From Candidatus Woesearchaeota archaeon (GTDB lineage: Archaea; Nanobdellota; Nanobdellia; Woesearchaeales; JACPBV01), in the NCBI GenBank assembly GCA_019323195.1, contig JAHWHQ010000010.1, forward strand, positions 1 to 41,913: DNA of 41,913 nucleotides. Direction: 5' to 3'. The notes beneath the pieces are model-generated. The model searched no databases. It worked only from the letters and a program-made list of their open reading frames with translations, and was not told where the DNA came from. This document shows, one piece after another, positions 15,207 through 23,300 of the stretch (position 1 is its first letter; each line of letters opens with the position of its first letter). A program made the position numbers and the translations under genes.

Positions 15207-15294
15207 GAAAATTTCACAAATTTAATGTCTCAAATTTAAGTAAATTTGAGAATTTGAAAATCCGATTGATTTTCAATATGATTATGAAATTTTC
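15207..15294 (+). ncRNA. Candidate three-way-junction RNA / structured leader
   Basis: An outer 10-bp stem, GAAAATTTCA (15207-15216) with TGAAATTTTC (15285-15294), encloses two perfect 9-bp hairpins: CTCAAATTT/AAATTTGAG (15229-15250, loop AAGT plus T) and TTGAAAATC/GATTTTCAA (15254-15276, loop CGATT). Every arm is perfect, giving a three-way-junction fold as RNA or a cruciform-prone palindrome block as DNA. It could be a cis-regulatory leader of the polyprenyl synthase, an independent small RNA, or a dispersed palindromic element. No known riboswitch class is recognised. Confidence 0.45.
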
Positions 15295-15365
15295 TTGTGA
15301 TGTTGTTCGCAGCTTAGGTTATTGCAGTAGGGCTTGGTTATTAAGGGAAAAAAGTGTTTTTTTAA

Positions 15366-15373
15366 GGGGGTGA
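15366..15373 (+). promoter_or_regulatory. SD of the polyprenyl synthase gene
   Basis: GGGGGTGA lies directly before AAG-ATG at 15377 and matches the archaeal anti-SD. It fixes this ATG as the start. Confidence 0.6.
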
Positions 15374-15376
15374 AAG

Positions 15377-16423
15377 ATGGAAAGCATCCTAGAAGAGGAA
15401 AAAAAGATCATAGATTCTTATCTTGAAGAGGCCCTTCCCAGAAAATTTGACAGGCGATGGCTGGATTCTGCTCTTGGAGAGGCAAGATGGGAGCATGACA
15501 TAGAGTCATACACAAAAGCCATAGCAGAGCCGGGATGGGAGCTGCTTGGCAGGGGAGGAAAAAGGTGGCGCCCTTTCTTAATGCTTATGTCCTATAGGGC
15601 AGTCTCCGGAAGAAATGATTCGGTGGGAAGCATCCTTGCATTGCCTGAGCTGATACATAACGGAACCCTCATAATAGACGACATAGAGGACAGCTCCAGC
15701 ATAAGAAGGGGAAAAAGATGCGTGCATAAGATCTTCGGTGATGACATAGCGATAAACGCCGGAAATTCCCTTTACTACCTTCCCTGCCTTCTTATCGCAA
15801 GGTCTAGGGGATTAAGCCACAAAGTAAAGGTAAGGCTTTATGAAACAGTAATGGAAGAGATGGTAAAACTATCCCTTGGCCAGGGAACCGACATCTACTG
15901 GCACAGGAGTAAAAAATCAGGCATGAATGAAGGATAATACCTGCAGATGTGCGCTTATAAGACGGGCGGCCTGGCAAGGATGTCCGCCAAACTGGGAGCT
16001 ATCATAGGAAATGCCTCTGATAAGAAGATAATCTCATTGGCAGGATTCGCTGAATCCCTCGGAGTTGCATTCCAGATACAGGATGACATCCTTAACATAA
16101 CAAGCACGGCCCTGGGAAAGGACTTTGGCGAAGACATCACTGAAGGTAAAAGGACACTGCTGGTTATACACGCCCTTAAAAAAGCCTCTCCAGAGGACAG
16201 GCAGCTGCTGTTAGGCATCCTTAACCAAAAGACAAGGGATAAAACCCTGATAAGCGAAGCCATCAGCATTATAAAAAAATACAGAGCAATAGATTACTCA
16301 AAAAATATAGCAAAAAGGTTAGTAAAGGATGCATGGCATGAGCTTGATCCCTTGCTGAAAGAGTCCAAATCCAAAAAAATCCTAAAGATGCTTGCTCAAT
16401 TTACAGTGAACAGGAAAGTATAA
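15377..16423 (+). pseudogene. Polyprenyl diphosphate synthase interrupted by in-frame TAA
   Basis: The frame encodes an IspA/GGPPS-type trans-prenyl synthase split by TAA at 15935-15937. The first 186 codons contain the chain's K-R-W-R-P and the first Asp-rich motif D-D-I-E-D (residues 101-105), which bind the allylic and isopentenyl diphosphates. After the stop the same frame continues with Y-L-Q-M-C-A-Y-K-T-G and the second Asp-rich motif Q-D-D-I-L-N. Homologues normally have E-x-x-Y-x-x-M-x-x-x-K-T here, so a single GAA-to-TAA change explains the break. Without the stop it would be about 348 aa, the normal family length. It may be a pseudogene, a sequence error, or two separately translated halves, since ATG 15947 follows ten nt later. 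It lies divergent from the UbiA operon. Confidence 0.75.
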
Positions 16424-16438
16424 TGCCCTAAACGGGCA
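16424..16438 (+). terminator. Short hairpin after the polyprenyl synthase
   Basis: TGCCC (16424-16428) and GGGCA (16434-16438) form a 5-bp stem with loop TAAAC immediately after the stop codon. A T-run (TTTTTTT) follows near 16460. Possible terminator. Confidence 0.4.
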
Positions 16439-16704
16439 AGAAAATTATCCCGCACATAATTTTTTTATCCCTTTTCTTGCATGGGGTTTATTAATAAGTG
16501 GATTAAAAGAAGGTTATCCGAAAGATATCAAAAAGGTCAAGGAGAGACAAAAAAGGAGGTGAAGCAAAAGGATTTATCATGCTTAAGTTGTTGCTAGGTA
16601 AAGTCTTAAGATATAGCCAATAACCCGCAGCTGCAAGCTGGCTGGAGACTAAGGGCTGGCGGCTCTAAACAAAAGGAATTGTTCCAAAAAAAAGAGGTGA
16701 AAAG
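16439..16704 (+). promoter_or_regulatory. Long leader of the phosphatase gene with an orphan SD
   Basis: A TATA-like TTTATTAATA (16487-16496) suggests a leader of roughly 190 nt. It contains a perfect GGAGGTGA (16555-16562) with no start codon at normal distance; the nearest ATG (16579) opens a 14-codon frame 16 nt on. Small inverted repeats include CAGCT/AGCTG near 16631-16643 and GGAA/TTCC near 16675-16685. The true SD of the next gene is GAGGTGA at 16694-16700. No tRNA is seen. Confidence 0.4.
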
Positions 16705-18747
16705 ATGAACATTAAAAAACTTCGCTGTTTAAATTCCCAACTGGGAAAAAAAATATTTTTGACGGTTTTGGTTCTATTGGTATGCACTATGTCGGTGTTT
16801 GCATTTAACGGCAACACGATAATTTCGCGCCCGACAGAAACCTCGGTCACGCTAAATATATTGTCTTACACGACGCAAAGCTGTGATGTGGATTATGGGA
16901 CACAATCAGGCAATTACACAGACCAGATTCCTGTAAATCTCACAGCAGATGAAACCCAGAATGTGGTGCTTGATAACCTAAACGCAAATACACAATATTA
17001 TCTAAGGGTATGCAGCGGGAACGAGGAAACATTCCACACCCCAAGACCAGCAGGAAGCAGTTACATCTTCACCATGAGCTCTGACTCGCATTTAGGAGCA
17101 GCAGCCAGAAACGATCCCGAAATATACAACCAAACCCTGCAGAATATAAATGCTGATGAGCCGGATTTTCATCTAGCCTTAGGTGATGAATTTAACGTGG
17201 ATAATGTACAGGAGCCTATAACATATGCAAAAGTTGAGACAAGATACATAAACCAAAGGCCTTATCTCAGCCAGATAGGCGCTCCGTTCTATTTTGTGAT
17301 CGGCAATCATGAAAGTGAAGCCGGCTGGCTGTTGGACGAGACTGAAGATAACATGGCAGTCTATTCTGCATTAGCAAGAAAGGACTATTATCCAAATCCT
17401 GTCCCAAACGGGTTCTATACAGGCAATAATGTCTCTGAGGACTATGTCGGCCTTAGGGAGAACTATTACTCATGGGAATGGGGAAACGCATTATTCGTGG
17501 TTCTTGACCCTTATTGGTATACGACCACTGCTCCGGTCTCAGACATGTGGGTATCAACCATAGGAGACGACCAGTACACATGGTTCAAGAATACCCTTGA
17601 GCAGAGTGATGCAGACTTTAAGTTCGTTTTCATGCACCATATCCACGGCAAGGCAAGAGGCGGGATTGAGGTTGCAGATTACTATGAATTTGGCGGCTTA
17701 GGTGACGGGGATGAGTGGGAATTTGATACAGAAAGGCCTACATGGGATGCGCCTTTGAGAGATCTGATGGAAGACAACAACGTTGACATCTTTTTCCAGG
17801 GGCATGACCATGTCTTTGTAAAGCAGGAATCAAATGGTCTTGCCTATCAGACAATGCCTATGGCAGCAGACCCAAATTACGGAGAGGGCTATGCAGAGAA
17901 TTATACCTATGGGGACCTTATCAATAACAGCGGCCACCTAAGAGTTCATGTTTCGCCAAGCAATGTTACTGTCCAGTATGTAAGGGCATATGTCGGAGGC
18001 GTAGGGACCAACGGTGAAATTGCCTATGAGTACACTATTGAAGTAAATACAGCCTGTAATGACGGTGTTGATAATGATGGCGATAATCTTACTGATTATC
18101 CATATGACCCAGGCTGTTCAAGTGCAAATGACACAAGTGAGCTTGGAACCAATGAGTGTGATGACGGCATAGATAATGACGGAGACGGCAACATAGACAC
18201 TGCTGATGGCGGTTGCCTTAATGCTTCAGGCACTGACGAAACCAACTGCGGAGACGGTGTTTGTGAAGGAGGGGAGACATCCGGAACATGCCCAGCTGAC
18301 TGCGGCGGGACTGTCGAGGTTTTCTTTGACGGCTTTGAGTCAGGCACCCTAAGCACCTGGTCAGTATACGGTGATGGCGACCCATGGACAACAAGCGTAA
18401 ATTATGTCTTCGAGGGGAACTATTCGGCAAGGGCAAAGACAACCGGCGCTGGCCTGGACAGCTTTATGGAGCATGCCATCAACCTGTCAGGATATAGCTC
18501 AGCAACATTTGACTATCGCAGACAATTATTGAACCTGGACGGCCCTGATGATTTCGAGGTCCAGTACTATAACAGCAGCTGGACAAGTGTTGAGCACTTA
18601 GGGACTGAGAGCGCCAATGATGCCTCACACCAGTACAGAAGCTTCAGTATTCCAACAACTGCAACAGCGATAAGGTTCAAGTGCGAATGCGACAAGCTTA
18701 ACGAGAGATGTTTTGTTGAGAACGTAAATGTTACAGCAGAATATTGA
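16705..18747 (+). CDS. Secreted purple-acid-phosphatase-like metallophosphoesterase
   Basis: A signal peptide (residues about 15-33) is followed by an FN3-like domain to about 113, as in purple acid phosphatases. The calcineurin-like catalytic domain has the metal ligands in order: D127-x-H129, G160-D161, G-N201-H202-E, H311-H312 and G-H367-D-H369. After it come two Ca-binding-type D-G-x-D-N-D-G-D repeats between cysteines (about 452-473 and 484-504), a C-G-D-G-V-C...C-P-A-D-C knot (about 513-531), and a C-terminal jelly-roll-like domain of about 140 residues that may bind carbohydrate. It probably hydrolyses phosphomonoesters or diesters outside the cell, giving the host phosphate or nucleosides. 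GAGGTGA SD supports the start. A T-rich terminator follows. Confidence 0.8.
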   Translation: MNIKKLRCLNSQLGKKIFLTVLVLLVCTMSVFAFNGNTIISRPTETSVTLNILSYTTQSCDVDYGTQSGNYTDQIPVNLTADETQNVVLDNLNANTQYYLRVCSGNEETFHTPRPAGSSYIFTMSSDSHLGAAARNDPEIYNQTLQNINADEPDFHLALGDEFNVDNVQEPITYAKVETRYINQRPYLSQIGAPFYFVIGNHESEAGWLLDETEDNMAVYSALARKDYYPNPVPNGFYTGNNVSEDYVGLRENYYSWEWGNALFVVLDPYWYTTTAPVSDMWVSTIGDDQYTWFKNTLEQSDADFKFVFMHHIHGKARGGIEVADYYEFGGLGDGDEWEFDTERPTWDAPLRDLMEDNNVDIFFQGHDHVFVKQESNGLAYQTMPMAADPNYGEGYAENYTYGDLINNSGHLRVHVSPSNVTVQYVRAYVGGVGTNGEIAYEYTIEVNTACNDGVDNDGDNLTDYPYDPGCSSANDTSELGTNECDDGIDNDGDGNIDTADGGCLNASGTDETNCGDGVCEGGETSGTCPADCGGTVEVFFDGFESGTLSTWSVYGDGDPWTTSVNYVFEGNYSARAKTTGAGLDSFMEHAINLSGYSSATFDYRRQLLNLDGPDDFEVQYYNSSWTSVEHLGTESANDASHQYRSFSIPTTATAIRFKCECDKLNERCFVENVNVTAEY

Positions 18748-18780
18748 TTTATTTTGTTTTTATTTATTTTTTCTTTTTCT
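18748..18780 (+). terminator. T-rich terminator after the phosphatase gene
   Basis: Immediately after the TGA the plus strand reads several T4-T6 runs (for example TTTTGTTTTTATTTATTTTTTC). This is a standard archaeal terminator. Confidence 0.6.
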
Positions 18781-18860
18781 TTGAACATATTTTATTCAAC
18801 TGGTCTCTGCCGCATATTCTCCCCCTTATTTTTCTTTAAAAATATGATAAAAAAAGAAAG

Positions 18861-18929
18861 TTTTAAATAGAGTTCTCCTGGTAAATGTAAATATTGGCCC
18901 TTTAAGGCCTTTTTTTAATAAAGGGGGTG
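18861..18929 (+). promoter_or_regulatory. Promoter, possible attenuator and SD of the tandem-HTH gene
   Basis: TTTTAAATA (18861-18869) is a TATA box predicting a start near 18892. The short leader then holds GGCC (18896-18899) and GGCC (18906-18909), a 4-bp stem followed at once by T7, which resembles a terminator inside the leader. GGGGGTG (18923-18929) is the SD for ATG 18935. Confidence 0.45.
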
Positions 18930-18934
18930 TTTAA

Positions 18935-19471
18935 ATGCAAAAAGAGGATAAAAGAGGCAGCAGTCTAAACAGCAGGCTGGACTATGACCTTGATTCTGTC
19001 TACGCATCGATAAAGCTCATATCCGAGAAGCACAATCTTTCTTTCCAGCAGGTTATCGAGTCATTGGGAAGGATAAAAGACAAGGAAAAGATTGCTGCAA
19101 TACCTTCCTATATCCTAAGGGACAAAAGCCTGGGCATACTCCAGTCAGTGATCAAGTACCTAAAAGAAGAGCTGAAGTTCAGCTACCACGAGATAGCATC
19201 TTTGCTCAACAAGGATGAAAGGGTAGTATGGTCTGCCCATAACAGCGCTGCAAAAAAGAAGGCAGGAAGGTTTGTAATAAAAGACCCTAACCACTGGCTT
19301 CCTATTTCTATCTTCTCTGACAAAAAGCTCAGCCCCCTTCAGGCTATTGCCCTTTACCTCAGGGAAAAGGAAAACTGCAACTTCAGCGACATAGGAAGGC
19401 TGCTTAACAGGGACAGCAGGACAATATGGGCCTGCTGCAATAACAAAAAAGAGCCGAATGAAGAAGAATAA
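18935..19471 (+). CDS. Tandem helix-turn-helix DNA-binding protein (178 aa)
   Basis: Two repeats of about 50 residues are visible: residues about 57-105 (LGILQSVIKYLKEELKFSYH then E-I-A-S-L-L-N-K-D-E-R-V-V-W) and about 123-172 (LSPLQAIALYLREKENCNFS then D-I-G-R-L-L-N-R-D-S-R-T-I-W). Each ends with (E/D)-I-x-x-L-L-N-(K/R)-D-x-R-x-(V/I)-W, the recognition helix of sigma-region-4/DnaA-like HTH domains. The N-terminal 50 residues are helical too and may form a third, weaker unit. The protein is cytoplasmic and likely a sequence-specific DNA binder or transcription regulator. It stands alone between a secreted phosphatase and a convergent toxin-antitoxin pair, so its target is not indicated. Confidence 0.65.
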   Translation: MQKEDKRGSSLNSRLDYDLDSVYASIKLISEKHNLSFQQVIESLGRIKDKEKIAAIPSYILRDKSLGILQSVIKYLKEELKFSYHEIASLLNKDERVVWSAHNSAAKKKAGRFVIKDPNHWLPISIFSDKKLSPLQAIALYLREKENCNFSDIGRLLNRDSRTIWACCNNKKEPNEEE

Positions 19472-19565
19472 TGAATAAGAATAAAAAAGAGGGAAAGATA
19501 AGGCCCGAGAACCTGATAGTTGCATCTCCCCTTACTGCTTCAAAGCCCATAACTAAACAAAAGCC

Positions 19566-19973
19566 TCACAACTCAAGTTCATCCTCCAAATCCCTGGTAC
19601 TAAGCACTTTAACTCTGGGCTGTTTCTTTAGCCGCTTGTCACCTGACCAAATAGGGCAGTTAAGCTGTAAGGCCAATGCAAAGAAGTCCGAGTCATCTGG
19701 ATCTGGTGATATTTTCTTTGCTTCAGGCAAGAATTTAAGATATTCTTCCTCTCCAGTAAATTTAACAACAGTTCTAAGCAGGTTTACAACCAATTGGAAT
19801 TGTGCCTCTGATAAAGAGAAGCCCCTAATTATTTTAGATTTGTGCTCTTCTATCTCAAGCAAAGAAAAAGAAGGAGAATGCAATTCTAATCCAGGAATAA
19901 GCGATAATTTCCTGGCTTTTGACTTTTCATTAAAGAAAGAGAAGATTTCATTGGTATCGACGACAAATCTCAT
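19566..19973 (-). CDS. PIN-domain ribonuclease toxin (VapC-like)
   Basis: This 135-aa protein has the PIN acidic residues in order: Asp6 in R-F-V-V-D-T-N, Glu40/Glu43 in L-L-E-I-E-E-H, Asp94/Asp96 in D-P-D-D-S-D-F-F-A-L-A, and Asp112 in W-S-G-D-K-R-L. PIN toxins are Mg-dependent RNases that cut tRNA, rRNA or mRNA. The fourth-strand S-G-D-K-x-L and the final L-S-T-x-D-L-E are typical of this family. ATG follows directly on the antitoxin's TAA, so the pair is one operon. A longer plus-strand frame covers the same bases but has low-complexity, Ser-rich composition and is a shadow. Confidence 0.8.
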   Translation of the reverse strand: MRFVVDTNEIFSFFNEKSKARKLSLIPGLELHSPSFSLLEIEEHKSKIIRGFSLSEAQFQLVVNLLRTVVKFTGEEEYLKFLPEAKKISPDPDDSDFFALALQLNCPIWSGDKRLKKQPRVKVLSTRDLEDELEL

Positions 19974-20204
19974 TTATACTAGCCCCTTCTGTTTAAGCCT
20001 TCCGAATCTTCCTTTCTTAACCTCCCTTCCAAGCCTGATTAATTTGCCTTCACTCAACTGTCCGGCGCCTTTCATAACCTTATCCATAAACAGGGAAAGT
20101 GATTTTAGCTTTTCCTCTGATGATATCAATTCCCCTACCTTTTTCTCTATCCTTTTAGATTCCCCCTCAAGCAGCCCTGGTATTTCAATCTTTAATTCAG
20201 CCAT
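19974..20204 (-). CDS. Antitoxin partner of the PIN toxin (76 aa)
   Basis: This small charged helical protein starts MAELKIEIPG and ends in a basic R-F-G-R-L-K-Q-K-G-L-V tail. It lies upstream of, and flush with, the PIN toxin, the usual order and spacing of VapBC-type pairs. No clear DNA-binding fold is recognised; the N-terminal L-K-I-E-I-P and helical remainder resemble antitoxins of archaeal PIN pairs lacking an AbrB domain. GGTGAT (20211-20216) on the minus strand is a good SD for this ATG, and a TTTAAATA-type box (about 20237-20246) provides the promoter. Confidence 0.65.
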   Translation of the reverse strand: MAELKIEIPGLLEGESKRIEKKVGELISSEEKLKSLSLFMDKVMKGAGQLSEGKLIRLGREVKKGRFGRLKQKGLV

Positions 20205-20398
20205 TCAATCATCACCAAGCCTGCATAATGAAAATGATTATTTAAACTTTACCTTTTTTAGTGAAGCTAAAAAATGTAAGGGTTTAGAAAATTTCAGGGG
20301 GAGTCTCAAAATCCTTGATTTTGATAACCTCATCTCTGCTGAAGGGATTGGCAACTATGTTGCCAAGCTCTCTGATTTCAAAAATCTTTCCAAAAAAA
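20205..20398 (+). promoter_or_regulatory. Divergent promoter and structured leader of the giant gene
   Basis: The AT-rich ATTATTTAAACTTTA (about 20237-20251) can serve both strands. If used rightward it leaves a leader of about 130 nt with two perfect hairpins: CAAAATC/GATTTTG (20307-20323, loop CTT) and GGCAAC/GTTGCC (20350-20364, loop TAT). An in-frame ATG (20357) sits across the second hairpin's loop, 14 codons before the chosen start. No SD precedes either ATG. Confidence 0.4.
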
Positions 20399-23300
20399 AT
20401 GAAAAGTAGGATAGGAGAAAAGGCGCAGCTAAAGAATTTAATAGTCATATTACTTTTGCTCCTGATAATTGGCTTTACAGCAACAGCATTTAACATCCCG
20501 GCAAATAAGTCAATCTCCATAGATTTAGAATACAGAAAAGGCGCAGGATTTGATGCTGATAATGACGGCATAGAATACATCAAAGGAGCCATTGACTTTA
20601 CAGTAGAAAACACAAGCTTCTCCTGGGATGTCAACCAGACAAAGCTTGGCACAAGATGGGTCATCAACTCATTAGACAACATACAGACAACAACCCTCTG
20701 CTACGGAGCATCAAAAACATGCAGGTTCATCGATCTCGAGCCCAGCTCTGAAAGCTGGGATGACGCGATGTACATAAGCTATGGAAGGCATGGCGCAGGC
20801 TACAACAATACAGTAGGCGCCCAGGTCATCTATGTCGATTACAGCCTTGGAGAAGACCCTCACTCAGACATAGCCTACAGCGGATTAAGCTATCTTCCTG
20901 CCGTTTTTATGGAGACAAAGGAAACAAAGACGTATACAAGAATAATCTCCTTTCTGGAAGAAAAGCTGGAAGTGATAAGAGGCACTCTTCTTAGCATAAA
21001 AGCAAGGCTGGTCTACCTCAATGATTCCCCTGTACCATCCGGCGAGGTAAGCCTCTACCTTAACAACACCCTGGTTGGAACAGAGATGACAGACATCTTC
21101 GGCCATGTAACATTTGAGTTAAATACCTCATTATACATCCCTTCTGAATACCTGCTGAACATAACCTACCATGGCCAAATAACAAAAGCCCCCCAGGAGA
21201 CAATAACAGTCATGCCCAGCTTTAATTTAACTGCCCTAAAAATCCTTCCCCTAGATAAGACAAACACAACCAGCAACCTCACCAACACGACTGGCAATGC
21301 AACAGGGATTGAAGAAAGCCTCACTCAGCTTCCTGCCGAGATAGGAAAGCCTGTAAGATGGGTCAAAAGGATAAGGGTAAGAAAAAACAGCTCTGAACAT
21401 ATGAACATCCCATTCAAGCTTCCTGAAGAGGCAGAAAAAATAGTAATAGAAAAAGATGATTCCATTGAAAGAAGGGTAATACAAAAAAAGGAGATGACAG
21501 CTTTTGGAACAAACAGCGCATCAGACAAAAAGGCCCCTTTTTTTGAATTAAAAGGGATAAAAAACAAGAAAAAATTCATCGAGATAGAGGATAGCTCTGG
21601 ACAGGATGAAGTTGAGTACTCAATAGGGTTTCAAACACCCCCTCCAAGGGCTATGGAAAAGAACATATCGCGATATAAGAAGGTAATAACTGTCTCAGCC
21701 CCTCACCTCAACTACACATATGTATTAACATACACATCAATCACAGAAATAGTAAAAACAGAAAACAAGAAAGCAATCAAGCTCTACTGGCTAAGGGATA
21801 TAAACAGCTCTGTTATAAGGGAAAGCCGCTTATTCACAGCAAATGACACTAATGAGAACGGCTATATAGATTACATAGAATGGGTAACACCCCATCTCTC
21901 CAACCAGACATTTGAGGTTGTTATTGAAATAGCCAAAGCCTTACATCTGGATGAGAACAAAACCCCCATCTCTGACATCTATGAAAAGGTTAAGTCCCAG
22001 GACAATATCTGGTCAGAGCCCATTTACCATAATGAATATGTAAGGGTAACATTTGAAAAAGAGCTAAACAGCTATAATGACATAACAGTTTATGTAAGGA
22101 ACAGCCAAAACATGAACACCTCGATAGAGGTCTATCGTTATAATTCAACTGAAAAGATAACAGAATTCCCCATAATAACATCAGAAAAATACTATAAGGT
22201 ATACCTCTTAAACATGAGCACCAGCAGCAAGACATTTGAACTGAAAGTTAAAAACCACGGGGATGATGAGACAGCCTACCTTGAATTTGACCATATCATT
22301 GACCCTGAAGGCAGCAAATCGATTACAGCTTCAAAAGATTCATATATAAACCAGTATGTTAACACCGAAAATAACGGAGCAAGGCTGGGTTTAAGGGTGG
22401 GGAAAGCAGGCACTGCTACAAGGAGATTAAGGACACTTATTGAATTCAACCTCTCATCCATCCCTGGAGATGCGGTCATCACTAATGCTGTACTTTCGCT
22501 GTATTATTCAGAGGACATAGACGCCTCCGGCAACAGGATTCACGGTGTCCACAGGGTGTTAGAGAGCTGGGAGGAAGGCAGCGGCCTTGGGGATACAAAC
22601 GATGCCAATATCAACGGCACAACGTGGGACGAGAGATGGTATTCACAAAACTGGGCATCAGCCGGAGGTTCCTTTAATTCTACTGCCACAGACACGCAGA
22701 CTGTAGGTGACAGCGAATCTTATGGCTGGATAGAATGGAATGTTACATCTGACGTACAGTATTTCCTTGGCAACCCAGGATCAAACTTCGGCTGGCTCAT
22801 AAAGGATACAGACGAAGCAACATTAAGCACAAGAAAATACTATAACTCTACCGAGGACCCGGACGCATCCTCCTGGCCGAAATTAGAGGTAAATTACACC
22901 TACACGATTAATGATTCAGAAGCGCCATCATGGTCTGGTCAGTTCCAGGGCGACCATGGACTAGGCCAGATAGTCAATTTGACAGCGATGTGGTCTGACG
23001 ATGCTGCATTGGACAGCTTCTGGCTTTCCACAAACGAGACAGGAGCATGGCAGAACTATACTGCAAGGGAGTTCGGGCATACATTAAGCCATATGATTGA
23101 CGTGGGAAGCTTCAGCACGGCAAAGAACAACCCCCTGGCAGCAATCAGCATCTCCTCAGCAAACGACGCCTATGTAAGGCAGGGCATCAACATAAGCTAT
23201 ACCTATGGCGATAATGCAGGGAATGACAAGGTAAGCATAATAAGGTTTTTTTCCCCTATAGACATAACAGGATATGACAAGGTAGTTTACTTTGTAGACC

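Larger units (their letters stand above)
15030..15376. other. 347-bp divergent intergenic region with structured element
   Basis: It holds the minus-strand promoter of the UbiA operon at the left, a 130-nt block of perfect inverted repeats in the middle (15163-15294) and a GGGGGTGA SD at the right. TATA-like boxes TTATAAAAAAATTT (about 15120-15133) and ATATTTATAT (about 15150-15160) precede the repeats. No ORF of note is present. Confidence 0.5.

Noticed and set aside
16579..16623. 14-codon leader ORF before the phosphatase gene
   Set aside because: It starts 16 nt after the SD-like GGAGGTGA, which is too far for normal initiation, and has no regulatory codon run.
16600..16680. GC-richer stretch resembling a tRNA
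   Set aside because: No T-loop GGTTCRAAT sequence, no acceptor-stem pairing and no anticodon arm of the right spacing.
19471..20409. 312-codon plus-strand frame
   Set aside because: Its Ser-rich, low-complexity product is the antisense of the PIN toxin and antitoxin, both of which have clear motifs, SD and adjacency.
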